Source: CAZMGB01 sp964565775
GTDB lineage: Bacteria > Chloroflexota > Dehalococcoidia > DSTF01 > JALHUB01
Reading direction: 5' to 3'
NCBI GenBank assembly: GCA_964565775.1
Contig: CAZMGB010000012.1
Span: 1-64,000, forward strand
DNA length: 64,000 nucleotides
The first letter of the stretch is position 1. Each line of letters opens with the position of its first letter. This document shows, in pieces, positions 1-8,190 of this stretch. Below the pieces are notes generated by a model that saw only the letters and a program-made list of their open reading frames with translations, was not told where the DNA came from and did no database searches. The translations under genes and the position numbers were made by a program.

Positions 1-20
1 GGGGGGGGGGGGGGGGGGGG
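1..20. other. Homopolymer G run at the window edge
   Basis: Twenty consecutive G residues open the window. A comparable run occurs at the internal N gap near 46.8 kb, so this is most likely a contig-end or sequencing artefact. Bases here should not be used to infer the start of the first gene. Confidence 0.8.
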
Positions 21-22
21 TT

Positions 23-502
23 GCGGCGCCGCGCCGCTACGGGGCCGCCCCCTCGGCCCCCTACCTCGCGGCCGCGAGAAGGACGCTGCGGGAGCTGGCA
101 GAGCACGCATCGGGTCGCGGCGTCCGCCTGGGGCTGGAGAACCGCTACCACCTGCACGAGATCCCCAGCATCGAGGAGTGCGAGGCGCTACTGGCCGAGT
201 ATCCGCCCGACCTTATCGGCTACTGGCACGACGTCGGCCACGCCGAGGTGCTGGGCCGCCTGGGGCTCATCGACCGCCGTCGCTGGCTGGACACGCTGGG
301 CCCGCGGACGCTGGGCTGCCACCTCCACGATGTCGACGGCCTGGGCGACCACCGGGCGCCCGGCCGGGGCGACGTCGACTGGAGCTACATCGCGGCCGGT
401 CTGCCGAAGGGTGCCGTGCGCGTCTTCGAGATCGACCAGCGCCAGCCGGACGAGGCGCTGGTCGCCGCCATCCCCTTCCTCAGGAAGCGCGGCGTCGTCT
501 AA
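23..502 (+). CDS. Sugar phosphate isomerase/epimerase, TIM-barrel, 3' part only
   Basis: The open frame enters from the window edge and stops at TAA (500-502), so only the C-terminal ~160 residues are present. The translation contains GLENRYHLHEIPSIEE, GYWHDVGHAEVLG and GCHLHDVDGLGDHR, the metal-ligand Glu/His/Asp motifs of the xylose isomerase-like (AP_endonuc_2) barrel family, which isomerises or epimerises sugars and inositol derivatives. The substrate cannot be told from this fragment. It converges on the next gene and overlaps its 3' end by a few bases. The true start lies outside the window or in the artefactual G run. Confidence 0.75.
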   Translation, partial: AAPRRYGAAPSAPYLAAARRTLRELAEHASGRGVRLGLENRYHLHEIPSIEECEALLAEYPPDLIGYWHDVGHAEVLGRLGLIDRRRWLDTLGPRTLGCHLHDVDGLGDHRAPGRGDVDWSYIAAGLPKGAVRVFEIDQRQPDEALVAAIPFLRKRGVV

Positions 503-1554
503 CGGCGGAGCTTGACCAGCCCCGCCAGGCCGGCGACGGCCAGTAGCGCCGACGCCGCCGGTAGGACGTACCACCAGACAGCCGTGCTCCCGCCACTTTC
601 CGCGAGGACGCCGCCGCTCCCCGTCGCCGGCAGCTCAACTGGGGGCGCGGACGCCACGCCGGAGTGCCGACGCAGGAAGTCGAGTACTGCGGCGTCGCTC
701 TCGGCCTGCTTCTCCCACAGGTAAGCATGGCGGGCGCCCTCCAGCAGGACCAGCTCCGCCCCCGGGATGCGCTCCGCCAGGATGCGACCGTTCTCGGGGG
801 GTATCAGAGGGTCGTCCGTTCCATGGATGACGAGCGTGGGGGCGGTGATCTCGGGCAGACGATCGTAGGTGTCGTGGCCGCCGGCTGCCCCGGCCTGCGC
901 CGCGAGCACCTCGGTGGGTGTCGCGGGGTAGTCGGCCAGGAGCTGCCCTAGCTCCAGGAACTCTGCACCATGGTCGGCCAGGAACTCCGGCGAGAACAGC
1001 ACATCGAAGAGGGCGGGCGTTATCGATTCTCCGGAACCGACGAACTCAGCGAGGGCCGCGGCGGCACTGGCCTCGGGCGGTACAGTATTAGGGCCTCCCG
1101 GCCACGTGGCGCCCAGGATAAGGGAGCGCACCTTCTCGGGGTGCCGCAGCGCCACCTCCTGGGCGATCATCCCTCCCAGAGACACGCCATACACATGGGC
1201 GGAGTCAACGCCCAGGGCGTCGAGGAGGCCAGCAGCGTCATCGGCCAGCAGCGCCGTCGTGTAGTCGACGCCCTCAGGGGACGAGCTCTGACCCGTCCCC
1301 CTGTTGTCGAAGGTGATGACCTTGAACTCGCGGGCGTACACCGGAACCTGGAGCGCCCAGCCCAGGTGGTTCATGCCCAAGCCGGAGAGCAGGAGCAGCG
1401 GCTCGCCCTCGCCGGAGACCTCGTAGTAGAGGCGGGCCCCGTTGACGTCGGCGAAGCCAGCGTCGACCTGGGCCACGGCGCCCTCCGGCGGGTCGCCCAG
1501 CGTCCACAGGCCCGTCAGGAGTGCCACGACGGCCAACAGCCCGAGTCGCTTCAT
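499..1554 (-). CDS. Secreted alpha/beta hydrolase with C-terminal LPATG anchor-like tail
   Basis: 351 aa. A signal peptide (MKRLGLLAVVALLTGLW) precedes an alpha/beta-hydrolase fold: oxyanion region SGLGMNHLGW, nucleophile elbow GVSLGG (Ser ~125), HGTDDPL (Asp ~248) and EGARHAY (His ~276) form a complete catalytic triad. The closest general family is the 3-oxoadipate enol-lactonase/esterase type; the substrate is unknown. Residues ~308-312 are LPATG, followed by a Gly/Ser linker, a hydrophobic segment and a KLRR tail, the layout of a sortase cell-wall sorting signal. The start at 1554 is chosen because GGGAGG lies 6-8 bases upstream and the signal peptide begins there; an upstream in-frame ATG at 1593 lacks both. 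Confidence 0.75.
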   Translation of the reverse strand: MKRLGLLAVVALLTGLWTLGDPPEGAVAQVDAGFADVNGARLYYEVSGEGEPLLLLSGLGMNHLGWALQVPVYAREFKVITFDNRGTGQSSSPEGVDYTTALLADDAAGLLDALGVDSAHVYGVSLGGMIAQEVALRHPEKVRSLILGATWPGGPNTVPPEASAAAALAEFVGSGESITPALFDVLFSPEFLADHGAEFLELGQLLADYPATPTEVLAAQAGAAGGHDTYDRLPEITAPTLVIHGTDDPLIPPENGRILAERIPGAELVLLEGARHAYLWEKQAESDAAVLDFLRRHSGVASAPPVELPATGSGGVLAESGGSTAVWWYVLPAASALLAVAGLAGLVKLRR

Positions 1555-1685
1555 GCTGCACCTCCCGTGCGTAGTGGTCCGCCGAGGCCGCAACGCCTCG
1601 ACTCAGCATATCGCATCGCCAGTATCGACGAACGCGGTAGGGCGGACCGGGCCGGCGCACCCGGCGAACCCAAGCCGGCCGTCAG

Positions 1686-3107
1686 TCACTCCACCCGAAC
1701 GTACTCGCCCCGCGCCGGATCGTACTCGACAACACATTTCGGTTCGATGGACGCGGCGGACTCCGGCAGCTCGGGAACGGAGGTGCCGTGCACGCGGTCG
1801 TAGTAGAGGTTGAGGGCGGCCCGGGTGTGCACGCCGTCCGGGTCATGGAAGGGAGGTCCCACGACGTAGACGAAGCTCTCGCTCGGCATCGGCCCGCAAA
1901 GGGTGCGGACGCTGGTGACCATGGCCTCGTGGGCCGCCGCCTGGCTGGCCAGGAAGTCCTGCTGGTCTCGCGACCGCACGGCAGCGACCACGACCGCCAC
2001 CGCCACGGCGACGCCGAAGAGCGCCGCTGAAGGGCGCACGAGACGCGGCGGCAGGCCCTTCAGCACCGTCACCGCCCCGCACACGACAAAGGCCGTGAAC
2101 GGCAGCGCGGCCTGGTATGTGTATCGGAACTCGATGCGGTCGGCGAAGCCCGAGAAGGGCAGTAGGGCCACCACGGCCCAGAGAACGAAGAACGCCAGCA
2201 TACGCTCCTTCAACAGCAACGCCATCACGCCCAGGTAGAGGAACGCCGCCGCTCCCACCGCCCGCACGGCCGTCGCCGGCTGTGGATACGGCAGGACGAG
2301 CCACCTCAGATAGTCCCACGCGTTCCCCGCCACATGCCAGCCCAGTTCGTAGTCTCCCTCGCCCCGCTCGTACTCGTGCGCCAGCATGACGGCGGCCAGG
2401 GCGGCGACCAGCAACGCCAGCGGCGCCAGGCTGCGGAGAACCTCTCGCGTTGAACGGCGACGTCGGTCGGGCGCGACGGCGATGGCCAGGGCGGGGAGAA
2501 GAAGGACCAGGATGACGGCGGACTCCTTCGTCAGGAGGGCGAGGCCGGTGAACACCACCGTCGCCGCGTAGTAGCGCCGACTCGGCTTCTCTCCGACGAG
2601 GTAGGCATGGTAGGAGATCAGCGCGCCCAGCATCAGCGCCGCGGCGAGCAGCTCGGACACCTGCGAGATCCAGGGGACTACGACGTCGTAGGTGGGCAGT
2701 ACGGTGAAGAGTACTCCCGAAAGGGCGCCGCTGACGACGGAGCCTGTCAGGCGCATGACGAGGACAACCAACAGACCACCGACAACGCCGTGCAGCAGGA
2801 TGTTGACGGCGTGATAGGGTTCAGGGTGCAGCCCGAAGACCTTCGCGACGTAGAAGTACAGGTCCGTCAGAGGGCGCCAGAAGAGCGTTACCTCGTCGAA
2901 GGGCTTCGCTTCGGGAAAGGTGAAGGCCCGATACGTCACCTCCCAGAAGGGGTGGTTTCGCACCGCCCGCAGGAAGAAGAAGTCATCGTAGACGAAGTAG
3001 TCGCCCAGGCGGGGCCAGTAGACGATGAAGGCGAGGGCCAGGCATGCGGCCACGGCAGCGAAGACTCCCACGTTCGCTGTGAAGCGCTTGGCGTGCGGCC
3101 TATCCAT
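1686..3107 (-). CDS. Polytopic membrane protein, GT-C/PMT-like glycosyltransferase
   Basis: About 473 aa with roughly ten hydrophobic segments. After the first membrane helix there is an acidic loop motif FVYDDFFFLRAVRNHPFW, resembling the DD/DE motif in the first extracytoplasmic loop of GT-C glycosyltransferases (PMT/ArnT-like) that use polyprenyl-phosphate sugars. A soluble C-terminal region of ~90 residues follows the last helix. The acceptor and sugar are unknown. The start at 3107 follows GGGGG; upstream in-frame ATGs at 3116 and 3131 are alternatives. It is transcribed divergently from proS. Confidence 0.55.
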   Translation of the reverse strand: MDRPHAKRFTANVGVFAAVAACLALAFIVYWPRLGDYFVYDDFFFLRAVRNHPFWEVTYRAFTFPEAKPFDEVTLFWRPLTDLYFYVAKVFGLHPEPYHAVNILLHGVVGGLLVVLVMRLTGSVVSGALSGVLFTVLPTYDVVVPWISQVSELLAAALMLGALISYHAYLVGEKPSRRYYAATVVFTGLALLTKESAVILVLLLPALAIAVAPDRRRRSTREVLRSLAPLALLVAALAAVMLAHEYERGEGDYELGWHVAGNAWDYLRWLVLPYPQPATAVRAVGAAAFLYLGVMALLLKERMLAFFVLWAVVALLPFSGFADRIEFRYTYQAALPFTAFVVCGAVTVLKGLPPRLVRPSAALFGVAVAVAVVVAAVRSRDQQDFLASQAAAHEAMVTSVRTLCGPMPSESFVYVVGPPFHDPDGVHTRAALNLYYDRVHGTSVPELPESAASIEPKCVVEYDPARGEYVRVE

Positions 3108-3163
3108 GGCCCCCATTGTAGCCCATCGCATCGGCTCAAGACCTTGCGCGGCTAACGGCCAGC

Positions 3164-3192
3164 TTGACCGCGCTCGGACGCTGGCCTATGCT
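3164..3192 (+). promoter_or_regulatory. Sigma-70-type promoter of proS
   Basis: TTGACC (3164-3169), 17 bp spacer, TATGCT (3187-3192). Predicted transcription start is about 3199, giving a leader of only ~12 nt that still holds a GAGG ribosome site (3201-3204) before the ATG at 3211. Confidence 0.65.
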
Positions 3193-3210
3193 CGGCTAAC
3201 GAGGCTTTTC

Positions 3211-4914
3211 ATGCGCATGTCCCATCTCTTCGGCAGAACGCTGCGGCAGGTGCCGTCGGAGGCCGATACGCCTAACCACCAGCTTCTGGTGCGGGCGGGC
3301 CTCATCCAGCAGCTAGCGGCGGGAGTCTACAGCTACCTGCCCCTCGGCTGGCGCGTCCTGCGCAAGGTCGAGCAGATCATCCGCGAGGAGATGGATGCCG
3401 CCGGCGGCCAGGAGATAATGATGCCCTCCCTCCAGCCGGTCGAAATGTGGGAAGCTTCGGGGCGGCGCCAGATGTTGGGCGATGACCTCTTCGTGCTCGA
3501 GGACCGGCGCGACCGCGGGCTGGTGCTCGGGCCGACGCATGAGGAGGTCATGGTCGACCTGTTCAAGCGCAACGTCCAGAGCTATCGCGACCTGCCCGTC
3601 CTGCCCTATCAGATCCAGACCAAGTTCCGCGACGAGCCCCGCCCCCGCGGCGGCCTCATCCGCCTGCGCGAGTTCGCCATGAAGGACCTCTACAGCTTCG
3701 ACGCCGACTGGGAGGGGCTCGACCGAAGCTATGACAAGATGGTCCAGGCCTACAAGAACATCTTCGAGCGCTGCGGCGTGCCGACGGTACTCGTCAAGGC
3801 CCACTCCGGGGCCATGGGCGGCCGCGACAGCCAGGAGTTCGTGCTCATCACAGAGATCGGCGAAGACCAGGTCGCGCTCTGCGACGGCTGTGGCTATGCG
3901 GCCAACGTGGAGACGGCCGAGATCCGCAGGGGAGAGCCGCAGTCCGAGGAGCCCCTGCCCGTCGAGGAGGTCTCCACGCCGGGCATGAAGACGATCGACG
4001 ACGTGGCCCGCTTCCTGGACGTACCGAAGGAGAAGACACTGAAGGCCGTCTTCTACTCCGCCGACGGGCAGCCCGTCTTCGTCGCCATCCGCGGCGACCT
4101 GGACGTGAACGAGATGAAGCTCGCCTTCGCCCTCGGGGCCGCCGACCTGCGGCTCATGGTTGACGCGGAGCTGGAGCAAGCGGGGCTCGTCGGCGGCTAC
4201 GCCTCGCCGAAGGGCCTCGAGGGCGTGCGCGTCGTCGCGGACGACTCGGTGCCCGGCGCGCCGAACCTGGTCGCCGGCGCCAACAAGCCGGACACCCACC
4301 TGCGCAACGTCAACTACGGCCGCGACTGGTCGGCCGACGCCGTGACCGACATCGCCCTCGCGCGGGCGGGCGACCCCTGCCCCGTCTGCGGCTCGCCCAT
4401 CGAAACGCGACGGGGCATCGAGCTGGGCCACGTCTTCAAGCTGGGCACATTCTACAGCGAGAAGCTCGGCGCCACCTTCCTCGACCGCGACGGCAACGCC
4501 CGGCCAGCGATCATGGGCTCCTACGGCATCGGGCTGGAGCGGTTGCTGGCCAGCATCGTGCAGGCCAACCACGACGAGAAAGGCATCATCTGGCCGCCGT
4601 CCGCCGCCCCCTACGACGCGCACCTCATCGCCCTCAGCACCGACCAGCCGAACGTGGTGAAGGCGGCCGACGCGCTCTACGACGACCTCCGCAAGGAGGG
4701 CATCGACACCATCTACGACGACCGCGCCGAGTCGGCCGGCGTCAAGTTCAACGACGCCGACCTGCTGGGCATGCCGCTGCGCGTGACGGTGAGCCCTCGT
4801 ACGCTGAAGAACGACAGCGTGGAGCTGAAGCGTCGCAGCGAGAGCGAGACCACCCTGGCCCCCCGCGCGGAGGCCGTCGCCGCCGTCCGCTCCGCCCTCG
4901 ACCCCCACGCATGA
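3211..4914 (+). CDS. proS: Prolyl-tRNA synthetase, bacterial type with editing insertion
   Basis: 567 aa, the usual length of bacterial-type ProRS. It charges tRNA-Pro with proline in the cytoplasm. Class II motifs are visible: motif 2 FRDEPRPRGGLIRLREFAMKD, the prokaryotic YSYLPLG N-terminus, and motif 3 GSYGIGLERLLASIVQANHDE. Between motifs 2 and 3 (roughly residues 220-400) lies the YbaK-like editing insertion with KTIDDVARFLDVPKEKTLKAV and NKPDTHLRNVNYGRD, which hydrolyses mischarged Ala-tRNA-Pro. The C-terminal anticodon-binding domain contains YDDRAESAGVKFNDADLLG. The start at 3211 (MRMSHLFG) has GAGG six bases upstream; the ATG at 3217 is an alternative. Confidence 0.97.
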   Translation: MRMSHLFGRTLRQVPSEADTPNHQLLVRAGLIQQLAAGVYSYLPLGWRVLRKVEQIIREEMDAAGGQEIMMPSLQPVEMWEASGRRQMLGDDLFVLEDRRDRGLVLGPTHEEVMVDLFKRNVQSYRDLPVLPYQIQTKFRDEPRPRGGLIRLREFAMKDLYSFDADWEGLDRSYDKMVQAYKNIFERCGVPTVLVKAHSGAMGGRDSQEFVLITEIGEDQVALCDGCGYAANVETAEIRRGEPQSEEPLPVEEVSTPGMKTIDDVARFLDVPKEKTLKAVFYSADGQPVFVAIRGDLDVNEMKLAFALGAADLRLMVDAELEQAGLVGGYASPKGLEGVRVVADDSVPGAPNLVAGANKPDTHLRNVNYGRDWSADAVTDIALARAGDPCPVCGSPIETRRGIELGHVFKLGTFYSEKLGATFLDRDGNARPAIMGSYGIGLERLLASIVQANHDEKGIIWPPSAAPYDAHLIALSTDQPNVVKAADALYDDLRKEGIDTIYDDRAESAGVKFNDADLLGMPLRVTVSPRTLKNDSVELKRRSESETTLAPRAEAVAAVRSALDPHA

Positions 4915-5002
4915 TGTGCTCTGCTCGACGAGTGGACAGACGTGAATGAATGGGTTTCTCTGGAGTGCCGCCTCTGACTAGCTAGAGCAAGGTGGTCGAT
5001 GA

Positions 5003-5008
5003 TACAAT
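5003..5008 (+). promoter_or_regulatory. Possible -10 element just before the three-gene unit
   Basis: TACAAT lies ten bases before the ATG at 5018 and no Shine-Dalgarno sequence is visible, so the transcript would be leaderless or nearly so. No convincing -35 box was found. The call rests on the -10 alone. Confidence 0.35.
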
Positions 5009-5017
5009 TGCAGCGTC

Positions 5018-5683
5018 ATGGCCCTGCCCCAACTTGAGAAGATCGACACAGCCATCGTAGTGCTCTCTGCGGTTGAGATGACGATTAAGCTCACCCCGCA
5101 AGACGTGGCCAGCGTAATCCGCGACCCCAACACTTCCATGCTCGCACAGGGTGCCGGCGGTCAGGCGTCCGTGCTGGAGATCACCAGCTTGAGGGACCAG
5201 GTGGTCGTCAACATCGCAGGCAGCAAGCTGCAGTTCTTCGACAAGAGTGACGCTACGCCTGGAACGGGCCGCCTTCCCAACATCGTACATGGATTCCTGG
5301 GGTTGTTACGGAACCAAGGGCTCGTCCGGTTTCGTGCATATGGCATCAACTTCGACGTCGCATTCGATACTAAGGGCGATCAGTCGGCTGCTGAGATCAT
5401 CGCCGAGAGATACATCAACAAGGATGCGCTCTCCGAACGAGCGCAGATCGATGTTCGAGGCGGTGGGCTCCAACTCTGGTTCCCCCACGTCGATGCGATG
5501 TGCAATCTGAAGCTAGAGCCTCGGTTGGGCAAGGTAGATGCGCCGAGGTTCTACGCGCACATCAACTACCATTTTGAGCTGGCCGATGAGACGATGCCGC
5601 CCCTGGACGAATTCAAGACCAAGTATCACGGGCTCTGGCCTCAATTCACCGAGATGCTAGAGACATTGCTGATCCGGCCATGA
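5018..5683 (+). CDS. Hypothetical protein, first gene of a three-gene unit
   Basis: 221 aa soluble protein with no family I can name. It has an alpha/beta look with an acidic C-terminus and no signal peptide, membrane segment or obvious catalytic motif. Codon use is less GC-biased at third positions than in flanking proS, which fits acquisition by transfer. It overlaps the next gene by four bases (ATGA at 5680-5683), so the two are almost certainly translated together. Function unknown. Confidence 0.7.
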   Translation: MALPQLEKIDTAIVVLSAVEMTIKLTPQDVASVIRDPNTSMLAQGAGGQASVLEITSLRDQVVVNIAGSKLQFFDKSDATPGTGRLPNIVHGFLGLLRNQGLVRFRAYGINFDVAFDTKGDQSAAEIIAERYINKDALSERAQIDVRGGGLQLWFPHVDAMCNLKLEPRLGKVDAPRFYAHINYHFELADETMPPLDEFKTKYHGLWPQFTEMLETLLIRP

Positions 5684-6417
5684 ACGTCTACGACATCAGG
5701 AACCCGACGATTGAGGACACCGACGCGCAAGAGTCTGGTCTAAATCAGCGCCTCATGCCGTACCGCCAATTTGGCCAGCAGGTCTTCATCTCCGGCCAAG
5801 TGGGGCGCGGCACCACTCGTCTCATTGACGAGCTGAGTGAAATGGTGCGCGAAGGACAATACATTGGGTACTACATATCGGACGAACGGCTGCGCGACCC
5901 CATACTAGTGGCCGTAAACGCTCTTGGCGACGAGACGCTGCTTCAAATGAAGGCCGCTACTGTCTTCCCACATCTGCTGAGCCAGCTAGAGGCCGCGAAC
6001 CTCGCCAGCCGCCTTCCGGTACCGGACGTCCATCTCCGACCGGAGCCCCCTAAGCTGGATCTTGGTTCAATTCCAACGGTTGTCGAGACAGAAGCAGAAG
6101 AGCTTCTCGCGAGGCTTCCTGGCAGCGCGGTGCGGCGGATGATTGACGCGGTTCGAGATTGGATCACGGAGCACTCTCACATAGTAAGTCGCGCGCGTGT
6201 GTCGGTCATCACCGAGCCTGAAGACATCGGCTGGACAGAGGTCGTGTTGCAGTTGTGCGTGGAGACGGACACACAAACTGCGCTCAGCTTGTGGGACGAC
6301 TTGGCTGCCCGCCTCGACGCGGCGAAAGAACGCCTCAACGACCGCGAGCGGGCCATGCTCAACAGCGCCCTCGGAGTCCATTTGGTCTGGAGTGAGGATG
6401 ACGAGGGCGAGGTTTAG
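5680..6417 (+). CDS. Hypothetical protein, second gene of a three-gene unit
   Basis: 245 aa, translationally coupled to the gene before it by an ATGA overlap. No signal peptide or membrane segment. A charged C-terminal half contains WTEVVLQLCVETDTQTALSLWDDLAARLDAAKERLNDRE written over several segments, a predicted helical stretch that could mediate assembly. I recognise no family. Base composition is less GC-rich than the flanking housekeeping genes. The next gene begins two bases after its stop codon. Confidence 0.68.
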   Translation: MNVYDIRNPTIEDTDAQESGLNQRLMPYRQFGQQVFISGQVGRGTTRLIDELSEMVREGQYIGYYISDERLRDPILVAVNALGDETLLQMKAATVFPHLLSQLEAANLASRLPVPDVHLRPEPPKLDLGSIPTVVETEAEELLARLPGSAVRRMIDAVRDWITEHSHIVSRARVSVITEPEDIGWTEVVLQLCVETDTQTALSLWDDLAARLDAAKERLNDRERAMLNSALGVHLVWSEDDEGEV

Positions 6418-6419
6418 CG

Positions 6420-6764
6420 TTGCCCTTTGATCCACAGGACTTCCTCGCACTTGCCCAGACTATTGTTGGCTCTGCAACCGCTAGCGAGGCGGAGTTGCGA
6501 ACAGCGATAAGCAGGGCATACTACGCGGTCCATCTTAGAGCGCGAGAGACGCTGACTCTGGCAAAGCAAATGCAGAGTACCAAGAGTGGCGCAGACCATG
6601 GGATCGTCATTTCCAAGCTGCGGAGCAGCGGCGGCTCTCTTGGAGATCAGGTTGACTGGCTGCGCGTCCGGCGAAACCGCGCGGACTACCGACTCGGCAG
6701 CCCGGTCGCTTCTCAGGCGCGGCTGATTGTGACAGTGGCTCAGAATGTCTGGGGCCGAATCTAG
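6420..6764 (+). CDS. HEPN-like small helical protein, third gene of the unit
   Basis: 114 aa, starting at a TTG two bases after the preceding stop, so read as part of the same mRNA. Helix 2 carries AISRAYYAVHLRARETL and the last helix LRVRRNRADYRL (residues ~81-92), the RAYYA...RADY signature of small HEPN-domain proteins. The classical HEPN ribonuclease motif R-x4-6-H is not intact: tyrosine or arginine occupies the expected histidine position, so this may be a non-catalytic HEPN partner and not the toxic RNase itself. HEPN proteins commonly occur in toxin-antitoxin and defence loci, and together with two unknown partners a defence role is possible but unproven. Confidence 0.65.
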   Translation: MPFDPQDFLALAQTIVGSATASEAELRTAISRAYYAVHLRARETLTLAKQMQSTKSGADHGIVISKLRSSGGSLGDQVDWLRVRRNRADYRLGSPVASQARLIVTVAQNVWGRI

Positions 6765-6949
6765 CAGCCTGCAAGAGGCACCAGATTCCTCTCAGGCCAT
6801 CTAGATGGTGGTGTCACGCTGCCTTCCTTGCCCTCAGCCTCTGAGGCGCATGAGACATTGATGCCCCGCTTTTTCCCTTCGAAGCCAACGGCACAGGGGA
6901 CGGGCTGGAAGCCCTCTAGAGGGAGCTTGACATGGGCCCCATCCGGCAG

Positions 6950-7681
6950 CTAGCCCGGCAGGGCCGGCTTGCGGGCGACGAGCATGATGTTCACCCGCAA
7001 CCCCGACAGCACATCGAAGCGGTTGACGAGCCGCTCGTAGGCGACGCCGACGGCGTAGGCGACGGGGTGGAAGGCCAGGTACTCCGGCTCCGTCTCGAAG
7101 AGATCGAGTCGCTCCACCTCCAGCCCCGCCCCCGTCAGCAGCTCCCGCATTCGACCCGCCGTGTTCGCCCTGTACTGCGTCGGGAAGACGTCGCCCTCCC
7201 CCAGGCCGCGCGCCCGGTTCACAGCGACGTGCATCCGGTGCGGCAGCAGGCGCGCCAGCAGCGGCACGTAGTGCCAGCGGTTCGGCGTCAGCGCCAGCAG
7301 CCGACCGCCCGGCTTCAGCACGCGCGCCATCTCCGAGAAGACGACCTCCGGACGCTCGACGTGCTCCAGGACGTGCGCCGAGATGACGACATCGAAGGCG
7401 GCGTCACGGAAGGGCAGCGCCTCCAGGTCGCCCCGCAGGCGCCGGTTGACGTTGCGGTTCTCGCCGACGCTGGCGCCGCTGTCGAGCCCGACGATGAAGC
7501 GCGGCCGGCGACGCGTCTGATAGTGGAAGACGCGCCCCGGCCCGCAGCCGGCGTCGAGCACCAGCGCTCTCGTCTTGACATTCTCGTCAATGAGCGACCG
7601 GAGCCGAGCGTACATCCCCGGGAAGTCGGGGGGATAGTAGCGGCGGCGCAGCTCCTCCTGGCGCCAGCGGAACCGCGGCAT
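6950..7681 (-). CDS. Class I SAM-dependent methyltransferase
   Basis: 243 aa. Motif I is LVLDAGCGPGRVFHY (residues ~40-54), followed by GDLEALPFRDAAFDVVISAHVLEHVERPE and MARVLKPGGRLLALTPN, the standard Methyltransf_11 fold that binds S-adenosylmethionine. The C-terminal third (VAYAVGVAYERLVNRFDVLSG) is shared with methyltransferases found near glycolipid and quinone genes, so a lipid or glycan substrate is possible. It stands alone: convergent with the HEPN-like unit and separated from the aminotransferase by 500 bp. Confidence 0.75.
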   Translation of the reverse strand: MPRFRWRQEELRRRYYPPDFPGMYARLRSLIDENVKTRALVLDAGCGPGRVFHYQTRRRPRFIVGLDSGASVGENRNVNRRLRGDLEALPFRDAAFDVVISAHVLEHVERPEVVFSEMARVLKPGGRLLALTPNRWHYVPLLARLLPHRMHVAVNRARGLGEGDVFPTQYRANTAGRMRELLTGAGLEVERLDLFETEPEYLAFHPVAYAVGVAYERLVNRFDVLSGLRVNIMLVARKPALPG

Positions 7682-8190
7682 GGGGCGGCGTCTCCTCGAC
7701 AGCCCGGCCTGCCGTGCGACAGGCCTTCGGCAGCCAGCTTACAGGAGGTGGGCCGGGCAGCCAAGCCTGAGGCGACGGCGTGATGGCGATAAAGAAAATG
7801 ACTTGCCTGCCACAGATTGGCACAGATTATCACTGATGGCGATTCAGATTCGGATGCCGTGCAATCTGTGTCGCATCCGTGAAGATCTGTGGCCACATAA
7901 GTCGTCTATGCCCATAACGCTGGGGCATCGGAGGACGAATCTATGCCCTCGCCGTTCGGCTGAGCTCACCCCGAAGCCTTCAGGCGGGGGTAGAGAATCC
8001 CCCACCAATGACGAACCAGTGAGGCCACGGCCGGAGGCGGCGCGCCGCCGTCCCTTCAAGCCATTCGCCGCCTGCTGCGTCGCTCCTCTACCCTCTCGTT
8101 GACTGCGAGCGTAGAATGGTCGTCGAAAGGGGCGCTCCGCCCATCCACCCGCCTGAGGCGGGCCACGCGCAACGCCACGGAGGTCCAGCC
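7682..8190. other. Intergenic region of about 500 bp, mostly without a recognisable gene
   Basis: This stretch separates two divergent genes. It holds the interrupted palindrome at 7809-7894 (listed separately) and a -10-like TAGAAT at 8112-8117 upstream of the aminotransferase, with no good -35 box. Reading frames across it lack start signals and family resemblance. I see nothing else in it. Confidence 0.5.
7809..7894. repeat. Interrupted palindromic repeat built on CCACAGAT / ATCTGTGG
   Basis: GCCACAGATT and GGCACAGATT (7809-7828) face AATCTGTG and GATCTGTGGCC (7861-7894) across a spacer, so the ends form an inverted repeat. It is AT-richer than its surroundings. Similar CACAGAT-type dispersed palindromes occur between genes in many environmental bacteria. 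No protein is encoded. Its function is unknown. Confidence 0.5.

Noticed and set aside
3313..4908. Long open frame on the minus strand opposite proS
   Set aside because: It is a GC-rich shadow of the proS codons, with no ribosome site and no family resemblance.
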